From NCBI RefSeq assembly GCF_001514115.1, contig NZ_KQ948473.1:62001-126000 (forward strand): a DNA stretch of 64,000 nucleotides, written 5' to 3'. Positions 52,699 to 60,557 of this stretch are shown here, in pieces. The translations under genes were made by a program, and so were the position numbers. How positions within the stretch are numbered: the stretch's first letter is position 1; each line of letters begins with the position of its first letter. The notes under the pieces are model-generated. The model ran no database searches and was not told the origin of the DNA. It saw only the letters and a program-made list of their open reading frames with translations. Origin of the DNA: Streptomyces olivochromogenes. Lineage in GTDB: Bacteria; Actinomycetota; Actinomycetes; Streptomycetales; Streptomycetaceae.

Positions 52699-55600
52699 CC
52701 CTCGACCTCCTTGCGGCCCTCGGCGAGCAGGGCCACGGCCTCGGAGAGCTGACCGAGCATCCTGGTCTGGGTCTCGGCGAGTTGGCGTATCTGACGGGCG
52801 AGTTCCTCGACCTCGGCACGGGTGGCGTACACGGGCTCCTCGTCGGGGGTGACGTGCACGGGCTCGTCGTCGGGGGTGACATGCGCGGGCCCGTCGTCCG
52901 GGGTGACGTCCGCGGCGGCCGGGACCGCCCCCCGTCCCGTCCGCTCCGCGATCAACCGGGCCGCGAGCCGTGGGGTCCCCGCCTCCTCCAGGATCTCCCG
53001 CATTCCGATCTCCACCCCGAACTCGGCCTCCAACTGCCGTACCATACCGATGAGTTGAAGCGAGTCCGCGCCGAGCCCCACGAACGTCCGCTCCGCCGTG
53101 ATCTCCTCCGGCGTGTATCCGAGATGACGGGCGCTGAGCGCCAGCACCCTTTCCAGTACGGCCTGTTCGGTCATGCCGTCCTCCGTCCTGCGGTCGTCGG
53201 CCAAGGGGGTGGGCGGCGGTCCTGTCCAGTACGACCGGTGCTGGAAGGGATACGGCGGCAGCGGGATCCGGCGGGCGTCGCTGCCGTCGAGCAGGGCCGC
53301 CCAGTCGAGCCGGTGGCCCGCGCAGTGCAGTCGGGCCACCGCCGCCCAGAGGGTGCCGAGGCCACGGTCGCCGCGGCGCTGGGTGGGGACGGCGGCGGTG
53401 TCCGGCCGGGCACGCCGGACGAGCCCGGTGAGGGGCGCGTCGGGGCCGATCTCCAGATGGACCGGCCGCCCGGGTGTCCGCTCCAGCGTGCGCAGTACGG
53501 CGGCGAAGTCCACCGGCCGCCGGGTCCCCCGTACGAGGTGGTCGGCGTCCGGCAGCCAGCCCACCGGGTGCCGGACCCCGTCGAGGCCGCTCACGAACTC
53601 GGTCCTGGTGGGCCGCAGCCGTACCTTTCCGCAGGCGTCCCGGAAGTCCGCCAGGACGGGGTCGAGCAGGGCGGTGTGGAACGCGCGGTCCACCGGCAGG
53701 GGCTCCGCGGGCGTGCCGCGTTCCGCGAGCCGGGCGCGGGCGGCGGCCACCGCCTCGGGCGGTCCGCCCACGACGTACTGCCCGGGCCCGTTGACCACGG
53801 CGAGTTCGAGGCCGTCGACATCCGTGACCAGCCTCCGTACGACGTCCTCGGCGGCGAACACCGCGAGCATGCCCCCGGCCGGGGTGCCGTCGCGCATCAG
53901 CCGCCCCCGCCTGCAGACCAGCCGCAGTCCGTCCTCCAGCGTCAGCGCCCCGGCCACGCACAGGGCCGCGTACTCCCCGGCGCTGTGCCCGGCCACCGCG
54001 ACCGGTTCGACGCCGAACCGCCGCCACAGCCGCGCCTGCGCGACCTGCAGGGCGAAGAGCGCGGGCTGCGCGAAGGCGGTGTCCCAGACCCGCACTCCTT
54101 CCGGGTCCCGGGCCCGCGCCCCCTCCGCAGGACCGCCGTCGGCGCCGCCCAGCAACCGGTCGAGGAACCCCTCCTCCCCCGTCTCGTCCCGGTGGATCCC
54201 CGCGCACTCCTCCAACGTGCGGGCCACCACCGGGAACCGCCGGGCGAGCGCGGCGCCCATCCCGTCGTACCCGCTGCCCTGGCCGGTGAAGAGGAACACC
54301 GGTCCACCGCCCGCCTCCGCCCCGGCGACGCCGTGCGTGTACGCCCCCGCCTCGCCCCGTACGAAGGCGTCCAGCGCCGTAGCCGTGTCGTCGACCGCGG
54401 CGGTGACCACCAGTCGGTGTTCCAGGTGCCGTCGCCCGAGCGCGGTGCTGAGGAGCAGGTCGGCGGGGTCGGTCCCGGGGTGTTCGGTGAGGTGGTCGCG
54501 GAAGGCCCGCGCGGAGGCGAGGAGCGCCTCGGGGGTGTGGCCGGACAGCGGCAGCAGTGCGGGGGCCGGACCGCGGTCCGACGCGTGGGGGGCCGGGGGC
54601 GGCGCCTCCTCCAGGATCACGTGGGCGTTCGTCCCGCCCATCCCGATGGAGTGCACCCCGGCCCGGCGCGGGCGGCCCTCCTCGGCGGGCCAGGGCAGGG
54701 CGCGGGTGGGCAGGACGAAGGGGCTCCCGGCCACGTCCAGGGCCGGGTTGGGGCGGGTGTGGTTCACCAGCGGCGGTATCTCCCCGTGGCGCAGCACCAG
54801 CACCGCCTTGATCAGCCCCGCAAGGCCGGCCGCGCTGTCCAGGTGGCCGATCGCCGACTTCGTGGAGCCCAGCGCGCAGAAGCCGGTGCGGTCGGTGTGC
54901 AGCCGGAACGCCTCGGTGAGGGCGGCGAACTCGATCGGGTCGCCCTTGAGCGTGCCGGTGCCGTGCGCCTCCAGGTAGCCGATGGAGTCGGCGGGCACCC
55001 CGGCCGCGCGCATTGCGCCGAGCACGGCGTCGCGCTGGCCGGTGGAGCCCGGCGCGGCGAACCCGGCCCGGTCGGCGCCGTCGTTGGTGACGGCGGACCC
55101 GGCGATCACCGCGTACACGGTGTCGCCGTCGGCGAGCGCCCTCTCCAGCGGTTTGAGGACGACGGCGGCGACGCCGTTGCCGCCGACGGTGCCGTCCGCG
55201 TCGGCGTCGAAGGCGCGCACGGTCCCGGAGCGCGAGATCGTCGAGCCGCGTACGTGCCGGTGCCCGGTGACCTGGGGCACGTGCAGGGCGGCCGAGGCGA
55301 CGACCATGAGGTCCGCGTCTGCGAAGTGCAGGGCCTGGCAGGCGAGATGGACGGACACCAGGGAGGACGAGCAGGCCGTGGCCACGTTCAGGGCCGGGCC
55401 CGTCAGTCCGAGCCGGTGGGCCGCCCGAGGGGCCGCGAAGTCGGGGTAGTTGCCGACCTGCGCCTGCTTCTGTCGCTGCCAGTCCCCCGAACCCGCCTCC
55501 TCCCGAAGGTTGTTGGCGAGGTAGCTGTGCAGGGAGTGGAGCCGGTAGCCGGTGCTCCCGCACACCCCGATCCGCACCCCGGCGCGCGGCTGCGCGTACC

Positions 55601-55904
55601 CCGCGTCCTCCAGGGCGTGGTGGGCGCACTCCAGGAAGAGCCGTTGCTGCGGATCGGTGACCGCGGCCTCGCGGGCGCTCATCCCGAAGAAGGCCGCGTC
55701 GAAGCCGTCGATGCCGGGCAGCGGAGCGCTCGCGGCCACGAAGTCGGGCGCGCCGTACTCCTCGGGGGCGAACCCGGCCGCCGCCAGCTCGGCGTCGGTG
55801 AACCGCCGTACGTGCGTCACGCCCGCCCGGATGTCCCGCCAGTACCCGTCGGGGGTGTCAGCTCCCGGAAATCTCAGCGCCATCCCGACGACTGCCGTAC
55901 GCAC
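52695..55904 (-). CDS. Type I PKS module KS-AT-ACP without reductive domains
   Basis: 1069 aa from GTG 55904, eight bases after AAGGAGGG. KS about 1-425 with Cys178 (NVATACSSS), His314 (EAHGTGT), His354 (SAIGHLD). AT about 535-840 with Ser641 (GHSAGE) and a malonyl-type RAFH motif (740-743). ACP about 910-985 with Ser948 (GLGADS). No KR, DH or ER, so the product stays a beta-ketoacyl thioester, the substrate the downstream aminotransferase needs. The C-terminal end has three near-identical 9-residue repeats of VTPDDEP type (about 999-1025) and a charged amphipathic helix (1027-1069) that may dock on the next protein. Confidence 0.95.
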   Translation of the reverse strand: MRTAVVGMALRFPGADTPDGYWRDIRAGVTHVRRFTDAELAAAGFAPEEYGAPDFVAASAPLPGIDGFDAAFFGMSAREAAVTDPQQRLFLECAHHALEDAGYAQPRAGVRIGVCGSTGYRLHSLHSYLANNLREEAGSGDWQRQKQAQVGNYPDFAAPRAAHRLGLTGPALNVATACSSSLVSVHLACQALHFADADLMVVASAALHVPQVTGHRHVRGSTISRSGTVRAFDADADGTVGGNGVAAVVLKPLERALADGDTVYAVIAGSAVTNDGADRAGFAAPGSTGQRDAVLGAMRAAGVPADSIGYLEAHGTGTLKGDPIEFAALTEAFRLHTDRTGFCALGSTKSAIGHLDSAAGLAGLIKAVLVLRHGEIPPLVNHTRPNPALDVAGSPFVLPTRALPWPAEEGRPRRAGVHSIGMGGTNAHVILEEAPPPAPHASDRGPAPALLPLSGHTPEALLASARAFRDHLTEHPGTDPADLLLSTALGRRHLEHRLVVTAAVDDTATALDAFVRGEAGAYTHGVAGAEAGGGPVFLFTGQGSGYDGMGAALARRFPVVARTLEECAGIHRDETGEEGFLDRLLGGADGGPAEGARARDPEGVRVWDTAFAQPALFALQVAQARLWRRFGVEPVAVAGHSAGEYAALCVAGALTLEDGLRLVCRRGRLMRDGTPAGGMLAVFAAEDVVRRLVTDVDGLELAVVNGPGQYVVGGPPEAVAAARARLAERGTPAEPLPVDRAFHTALLDPVLADFRDACGKVRLRPTRTEFVSGLDGVRHPVGWLPDADHLVRGTRRPVDFAAVLRTLERTPGRPVHLEIGPDAPLTGLVRRARPDTAAVPTQRRGDRGLGTLWAAVARLHCAGHRLDWAALLDGSDARRIPLPPYPFQHRSYWTGPPPTPLADDRRTEDGMTEQAVLERVLALSARHLGYTPEEITAERTFVGLGADSLQLIGMVRQLEAEFGVEIGMREILEEAGTPRLAARLIAERTGRGAVPAAADVTPDDGPAHVTPDDEPVHVTPDEEPVYATRAEVEELARQIRQLAETQTRMLGQLSEAVALLAEGRKEVEG

Positions 55905-57126
55905 CGCTCGTTCCCTCCTTGCCCGCGCCGTGGACCGCGTACAACCGGAGCAGGTAGATCCCCGCGACCACGATGGCGAGGCCGTGCGACCAGGCCACGA
56001 CGGTGAACGCGGAGAACGATTCGAGGGCCGCCGACACACCGATCATGCCGATCCCGAAGCCGAGGTTCTCGACCGTCGCCGTGAGCCCGAAGGCGTGGCC
56101 GCGCAGGGTCTCCGGCAGGGTCTGCAGATGCGAGGTGTACGACACCTCGGTGAGCCCGTCCGCGGCACCCGCGACGAGGGCGATCAGCACGGTCGCCGCC
56201 ATCGGGAACCCGGCGAAGCCGAGGATGAACGCGGAGGACATGACGATGGTGCCGAGGCCGAAGCCGAGCGCGCCGACGGCCCGTCCCGAGCGTTTGGCCC
56301 AGCGTTGGATGACCTGTTGTGCCAGGACGTTGCCCAGCGCCCAGAACAGCCAGAAGCGGCTGACGAACGCGGCCGGGTCGTCCGGGTGGAGCGTGCTGGA
56401 GTAGACGGGCAGGGCCGCGTTGTGCGAGGAGGAGCCTAGGGCGTCGACGGTGCGCAGGCACATCATGAGGCCGAGGGCGGGCACGGTGGCCAGTGCCGTC
56501 ATCGCGGCCCACACGCCGCGCTTCTCGCGGGGTTCGTCGGGCGCCCGCGGGGGCTCGGGGGCGCGTTCGATGCCCGGCAGCCACGCGACGGCCGCCGCGC
56601 ACACCAGGAAGCTCGCCGCGTCCACCATGAACGCGGCGGTGAAGCCGAGCCAGGGCACCACCACACCGGACGAGGCGAACCCGGCGACCATCGCCAGCGA
56701 ACGGCCGCCGACCATCAGTGAGTTGGCCCAGGCACGCCGGTCCGCGCCGACCAGGTCGGGGATGGAGCTGCGCAGCGCGACCATGAACACGGTGCTGCAC
56801 GCCCCGACGGCCGCGGACACCGTGAACAGCACGCCGGTCCGCAGTCCCCCGTCCGGCGTCACTACCAGCAGGAACATGACAACGGCTTGGGCGATATTGG
56901 CCCACAGCATGACCGGCTTGACCCCGAACCGGGCCTGCACGCGCCCCGCGACCGTCCCCGCCAGGAACCCCGCGCCCAGCCGCACCGCCATGAACAGTCC
57001 GATGGCGAGGGCGCTGTGGGTGGTGGCGTAGACGAACAGGTTGAGCGCCACCATGTTGAGAAAGGTGCCGTACGAGGAGACGGAGTAGCCGGCGACCAGG
57101 ACGCGGTAGCGCCCCTCGGCCGTCAC
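55858..57126 (-). CDS. MFS transporter (putative product exporter)
   Basis: 422 aa from GTG 57126, whose start overlaps the stop of a small upstream reading frame as GTGA; an ATG at 57180 in the same frame lacks a ribosome site. Twelve membrane helices, first VLVAGYSVSSYGTFLNMVAL. The loop AGRVQARFGVKPVMLWAN and a central cytoplasmic loop (APEPPRAPDEPREKRG) are typical. It is of the TMEM/EntS-like drug-exporter type often found in NRPS clusters. It overlaps the PKS start by 47 bases. Likely role: export of the product. Confidence 0.9.
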   Translation of the reverse strand: MTAEGRYRVLVAGYSVSSYGTFLNMVALNLFVYATTHSALAIGLFMAVRLGAGFLAGTVAGRVQARFGVKPVMLWANIAQAVVMFLLVVTPDGGLRTGVLFTVSAAVGACSTVFMVALRSSIPDLVGADRRAWANSLMVGGRSLAMVAGFASSGVVVPWLGFTAAFMVDAASFLVCAAAVAWLPGIERAPEPPRAPDEPREKRGVWAAMTALATVPALGLMMCLRTVDALGSSSHNAALPVYSSTLHPDDPAAFVSRFWLFWALGNVLAQQVIQRWAKRSGRAVGALGFGLGTIVMSSAFILGFAGFPMAATVLIALVAGAADGLTEVSYTSHLQTLPETLRGHAFGLTATVENLGFGIGMIGVSAALESFSAFTVVAWSHGLAIVVAGIYLLRLYAVHGAGKEGTSGAYGSRRDGAEISGS

Positions 57127-57227
57127 CGGTGCCGCGCCACGAGCCGTCCCGGGACCACCGCCCGCCCCCGTCCGCCGCATGGCGGTGCGGCATCGGCGAT
57201 GTTCACGACCCGGATCAGGTGACGCAT
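57123..57227 (-). CDS. Possible 34-aa leader peptide translationally coupled to the transporter
   Basis: ATG 57227 is preceded by a good ribosome site (GAGGAAAGAGGGAAC then ATG). It encodes MRHLIRVVNIADAAPPCGG followed by a basic, Arg-rich end, stopping at a TGA that overlaps the transporter GTG. The transporter itself has no ribosome site, so it may depend on ribosomes finishing this frame. It is too short to judge by coding statistics and no family is recognised. The rest of the gap up to 57389 contains only GC-rich hairpins, one next to the acyl ligase stop. Confidence 0.45.
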   Translation of the reverse strand: MRHLIRVVNIADAAPPCGGRGRAVVPGRLVARHR

Positions 57228-57389
57228 GTTCCCTCTTTCCTCGGCGCGGGCGGCACAGGTGTCCGGGGGCATCCTCCCCAGGTGGGGTGCAGGGGATTCC
57301 TCTGCCCCGGGACTCCCTGAGACGGGACGTCCGCCGGACCGCCGAAAGTTCCGGCCGGCGGGCGCCCGCGCGAAAAGCGCGCCCGGAAC

Positions 57390-59090
57390 CTACCCGGCCG
57401 GCAGCAACTTCTCGCGCCCGCGCGCCCGGTACTCGGCCAGCAGCCCCTCGATGTCCGGCTCGCGCAGCCTGCGGTACGCGGACTCCCCCGGTGGCCGCCA
57501 CCACACCGGGTCGGCGCAGCGGAAGCCCTCGCGGCGCAGCCCCACCCGGTGGATCTTGTTGGTGGCGGTGACCGGCATCCGCGTCACGATCCGGACGAAG
57601 CGGGGTGCCATCTTGGTCCCCAGGTCGGGCTGGGCGAGGAGGAACTCCGCGAAGGCCGACGGGTCGAAACCGGCCCCCTCGCGCGGCGCGATCGCCGCCA
57701 TCACCTGGTCCCCTGCCACCGGGTCGGGGACCGCGTACACCGCCACGGCGGCGGCGCCCTCGTGACGGGCGAGGATGTTCTCGATCATCGCGGCGGCGAG
57801 GTTCTCGCTGTCGACGCGCAGCCGGTCGTCCGCCCGCCCCGCGAAGTAGAGGAAGCCGTCGGTGTCGCGGTAGAAGAGGTCGCCGGTCCAGTACCAGCCT
57901 CCCCCACTCCCGGCTTCGCCCGAGCGGGGGGACCCCCGTCGGCGGCGGTCGGCGTCCGCGGCGGGGTTGCGCCAGTACCCCTCGAAGGGGTTGGGCCCGC
58001 GGTTCACCAACTCCCCTATCGCCTCGTCCCCGTTGAGAAGCCTCCCGTCCTCGGCGAAGACGGCGGGCGGGCACTCGGCCGCCGTCTGCGGGTCGACCAC
58101 CGCGAGGTCGTCGCGGGGTGCCGCCCGCCCGATCGCGCCCGCCGGGGCGCCGGGTGTCCACTGGATGGCGGCGCCGCCCTCGGACGAGCCGTACCCCTCC
58201 ACCAGCCGCACCCCGAAGCGCTCCTCGAAGGCGGCCGCGTCCACGGCCCCGGCCTCCGTCCCGAAGCCCATCCGCAGCGGGTTGTCGCGGTCGTCGCCGC
58301 GGGCGGGCGTGGCCAGCAGGTACTGCACCGCGCGGCCCACATAGGTGAAGTACGTCGCCCCGCAGGCCCGTACGTCCGCGAGGAACCCCGACGCCGAGAA
58401 CCGCCGCCTCAGCGCGATCCCCGCGCCCGCCGCCAGGGCGGGCGCCCAGTCGGCGATCACCGCGTTGCCGTGGAACATCGGCATGCAGATGTAGTGCGTG
58501 TCGTCCGGGCGCACCCCGAACTGGTCGACGAGCGAGCGCCCGGCGGCGGCCAGCCGGCCCTGGGTGCAGATCGCGGCCTTGGGGGCGCCGGTCGAGCCGG
58601 AGGTGAAGTAGAGGAGGAGACGGGCGTCCGCCGACACGGAGGGCGCCGCGTCCGGCTTCGCGCCCTCGTACGGCGTGAGGAGTTCCTCGTACGCCTCGGT
58701 GTCGGTGACCAGGACGCGTACGCCGGGCAGTTCGAGGCCGTCGAGGAGGGGCAGGTGGGTCCGCTCGGTGACCAGGACACGGCACTCGGTGTGCAGGATG
58801 TCGCGGGCCAGTTCGGGGCCGCGCCGGGTCGGGTTGATCCCGGCCACGGCGGCTCCGGAGAGGGCCGCCGCGCTCAGCCACAGCGGATATTCGGGGGTGT
58901 TGTCGAGCAGCACCCCGATGTGCGGTGCGGCGCCGGGCGGCAGGAGGTCGGCGAGGAGCGCCGCCCGCGCCGCCGCGCCCGCGGCCACCCGGTGGTGGCT
59001 CAGCACCCGCCCCTCGAACCACAGTCCCGGCCGGTGGTCGCCCCACCGTTCCTGCACGAGCTCCGCGACGGTACGCCTCATGGACCCCAT
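57390..59090 (-). CDS. Acyl-activating enzyme (fatty acyl-CoA/acyl-AMP ligase)
   Basis: 566 aa from ATG 59090 (MGSMRRTVAEL; ATG 59081 is possible). AMP-binding motif YFTSGSTGAPKAA (about 165-177), GYGSSEG (A5), WYWTGDLFYRD (A7), GRADDRLRVDSENL (A8) and a terminal Lys in ATNKIHR. Most like FATP/FadD-type very-long-chain acyl ligases rather than amino-acid-activating domains. A short Arg/Ser/Gly-rich insertion precedes A7. It probably activates the carboxylic starter acid and passes it, as CoA ester or adenylate, to the KS-AT-ACP module. It is the first gene of the cluster operon, with a palindromic operator-like site just upstream. Confidence 0.92.
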   Translation of the reverse strand: MGSMRRTVAELVQERWGDHRPGLWFEGRVLSHHRVAAGAAARAALLADLLPPGAAPHIGVLLDNTPEYPLWLSAAALSGAAVAGINPTRRGPELARDILHTECRVLVTERTHLPLLDGLELPGVRVLVTDTEAYEELLTPYEGAKPDAAPSVSADARLLLYFTSGSTGAPKAAICTQGRLAAAGRSLVDQFGVRPDDTHYICMPMFHGNAVIADWAPALAAGAGIALRRRFSASGFLADVRACGATYFTYVGRAVQYLLATPARGDDRDNPLRMGFGTEAGAVDAAAFEERFGVRLVEGYGSSEGGAAIQWTPGAPAGAIGRAAPRDDLAVVDPQTAAECPPAVFAEDGRLLNGDEAIGELVNRGPNPFEGYWRNPAADADRRRRGSPRSGEAGSGGGWYWTGDLFYRDTDGFLYFAGRADDRLRVDSENLAAAMIENILARHEGAAAVAVYAVPDPVAGDQVMAAIAPREGAGFDPSAFAEFLLAQPDLGTKMAPRFVRIVTRMPVTATNKIHRVGLRREGFRCADPVWWRPPGESAYRRLREPDIEGLLAEYRARGREKLLPAG

Positions 59091-59106
59091 GGGGGCGCAC
59101 GATAAT

Positions 59107-59119
59107 TGACGTTCCGTCA
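59107..59119. promoter_or_regulatory. Palindromic operator-like site before the acyl ligase
   Basis: TGACG-TTC-CGTCA, a perfect 5-bp inverted repeat with 3-nt spacer, lies 17 bp upstream of the cluster's first start codon. An AT-rich AATTAT element lies between the two. The pattern resembles TetR-type operators found at actinobacterial acyl-CoA genes. No TetR gene lies nearby. Confidence 0.45.
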
Positions 59120-59611
59120 GAAGGGGAGGCCCGTGCCTTCGAAGTCGTCTCCGCCGGACGAGTCGTCCATCGAGAAGAACCCGTGGACGCCCACCATGAA
59201 GCCGATGCAGAAGAGGACGATCACCCCGCAGAACACCAGGATGCCCACGGTTCCCGCCGCCAGCTTGCCCCGGCTCGGCGTGTGGGCCGTGGCCTTCTCC
59301 GGGCGCTCGGCGATGTAGTGGACGGTGACGATGTCGCCCTCGATGATCGTCGCCGGGCCGTTCTTCTCCTCGAAACGGACCGTGCGGCCGTCCCGCGCCC
59401 TGAACTCGTACACGTGGTGCAGGGTCGTGGACACGGACGTGTCGCCCGCGCCACCGCTGGTCGTCGTGAAGGACCGCAGACAGCGTGCCTCGGCAGTCAG
59501 CCCGCTGCTCCAGGCCCGGTTCATCTCCAGCGAGCGGCGGATCACCGCGACCGCCATGAAGACGGCCACAGCCATGATCAGCCCTGGCACGGCATAGAAG
59601 AAGACGTCCAC
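59117..59611 (-). CDS. DUF3592-family membrane protein
   Basis: 164 aa with two membrane helices (VFFYAVPGLIMAVAVFMAVAV and VGILVFCGVIVLFCIGFMVG) enclosing an extracytoplasmic beta-rich region (VYEFRARDGRTVRFEEKNG, DIVTVHYIAERP) characteristic of DUF3592. Function unknown. Its stop lies 27 bp before the acyl ligase start on the same strand. It could be co-transcribed with the cluster, but its family is widespread in Streptomyces and it may belong to the conserved flank. Confidence 0.8.
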   Translation of the reverse strand: MDVFFYAVPGLIMAVAVFMAVAVIRRSLEMNRAWSSGLTAEARCLRSFTTTSGGAGDTSVSTTLHHVYEFRARDGRTVRFEEKNGPATIIEGDIVTVHYIAERPEKATAHTPSRGKLAAGTVGILVFCGVIVLFCIGFMVGVHGFFSMDDSSGGDDFEGTGLPF

Positions 59612-59637
59612 GACATTCCCCCGTCGTCCGGTACAGC

Positions 59638-59675
59638 TCCACGCACGCCGTCATGGTCATGTCGACGTGCGTGGA
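59638..59675. promoter_or_regulatory. 10-bp inverted repeat upstream of the DUF3592 gene
   Basis: TCCACGCACG (59638-59647) and CGTGCGTGGA (59666-59675), 18-nt spacer, 27 bp before the start. It may be an operator or mRNA leader hairpin. The rest of the 138-bp gap up to the LPMO stop has three CAGAAC repeats and no gene. Confidence 0.4.
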
Positions 59676-59749
59676 ACCTACCCGTGGGGGGTGCGCGAGC
59701 TCCTCAAGAGAGGCTCAGAACATTTCCGGTCCGCACGCGCTCAGAACGT

Positions 59750-60403
59750 TCAGAACGTGACGTCCGCGCACGAGTAGAACGCGTTCGCGGTGTCGGCGAT
59801 CGTCCACACGCCGAGGATGACGTGGTGACCGCTCAGCCCGGAGGGCAGCGTGCCGGTGTGGCTGAACGTGGACGGCGGGCGCTGCCCGTTGTACGGGACG
59901 GTCAGGAACGGGGTGGTGTTCAGGTCCGCCCTGGTCAGTGCGTGGTTCTGGTTCCAGCCGGCCTTGGTGACGAAGTACTTGAAGTCGGTCGTGGCGTGCA
60001 CGGCCGTGAACTGCCAGCGGAAGGTGTAGCTCTGCCCGCCGGTGACCTTGGTCGTCGGCCAGGCCGCGCCCGAGGGCGTCTTGGGCTGGTCGAGCTGGCT
60101 GAAGTTGGTGTGGTTCGCCGAGCAGATCTGTCCGTCCGCGGGACCCGCCGCCGGGAAGCCCTTCGGGCCCTCGACGCTCTGCGGCTCCCACTGGATGTCA
60201 CCGCAATTGGCAACACTGCCGCCGTTGGCGGCGCACAACTTCTGCCGGCTGAGGGGCTGGTCGGTGTAGCCGTGGGCGTCGGCTCCGCCGGTGGAGAGCA
60301 CGAACGTGCCCGCCGTGGCGAGGCCCACGACAGCGGCGTACAGCTTGACTTTCCTGCTCGTACGGACCCCTGTCGCAGGGATCCTGGTCGTCCGTATGCG
60401 CAT
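59750..60403 (-). CDS. AA10 lytic polysaccharide monooxygenase (chitin-binding protein)
   Basis: 217 aa. Signal peptide ends before His44 (ADA-HGYT), so the mature protein begins with the histidine-brace His. Second copper ligand His136 (FTAVHATTDFKYFVTK), axial Phe209 (TANAFYSC), and four cysteines for two disulphides. It is a single AA10 domain with no carbohydrate-binding module. It oxidatively cleaves chitin or cellulose outside the cell. The position next to SPFH, NlpC/P60 and the probable cslA start corresponds to SCO2833. Two DasR-type boxes at 60460 and 60500 flank its promoter. Confidence 0.95.
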   Translation of the reverse strand: MRIRTTRIPATGVRTSRKVKLYAAVVGLATAGTFVLSTGGADAHGYTDQPLSRQKLCAANGGSVANCGDIQWEPQSVEGPKGFPAAGPADGQICSANHTNFSQLDQPKTPSGAAWPTTKVTGGQSYTFRWQFTAVHATTDFKYFVTKAGWNQNHALTRADLNTTPFLTVPYNGQRPPSTFSHTGTLPSGLSGHHVILGVWTIADTANAFYSCADVTF

Positions 60404-60459
60404 GCTGCCGCTCCTGGAGGACGTGGGGGAGGTTCTCGTGAGCCGTGCGCGCGATTTTC

Positions 60460-60471
60460 AGGTCTAGACCA
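60460..60471. promoter_or_regulatory. DasR-type box 1 upstream of the LPMO gene
   Basis: AGGTCTAGACCA with flanking bases fits the DasR-responsive element core TGGTCTAGACCA at 11 of 12 positions. It lies between the likely -10 (AATAAT on the minus strand, 60480-60485) and the start codon. Confidence 0.75.
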
Positions 60472-60499
60472 AGTCCCAGATTATTGCCACGACTTGAAC

Positions 60500-60511
60500 A
60501 TGTCCAGACCA
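60500..60511. promoter_or_regulatory. DasR-type box 2 upstream of the LPMO gene
   Basis: ATGTCCAGACCA, i.e. TGGTCTGGACAT on the minus strand, overlaps a TGGACA -35-like hexamer. Two such boxes 40 bp apart flanking the promoter reproduce the classic Streptomyces chitinase promoter layout. Confidence 0.7.
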
Positions 60512-60557
60512 ATAACCAAGCTCTCGGCCCCCGTCACGGCCCCGCTGTCGGTCCGCG

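Noticed and set aside
52699..55629. 977-codon upstream extension of the hybrid synthase frame.
   Set aside because: It lies entirely over the PKS gene in another frame; the ATGA overlap at 52695-52698 marks the true junction.
57189..57227. Minus-strand stretch ACCTGATCCGGGT near the exporter start resembles the 3' conserved part of a TPP riboswitch.
   Set aside because: The obligatory CUGAGA element and the paired P2/P4 stems are missing on that strand; CTGAGA occurs only on the opposite strand. The match is explained by the codons of the small frame.
57123..57227. The small frame before the exporter considered as a RiPP precursor.
   Set aside because: No maturation enzymes of RiPP type in the cluster, one Cys only and no leader/core character; a coupling leader is more reasonable.
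59612..59749. Search for a partial tRNA-Lys (attachment-site duplicate) at the right edge of the cluster block.
   Set aside because: No stretch matching the tRNA 3' half was found; the right junction carries no visible integration scar.
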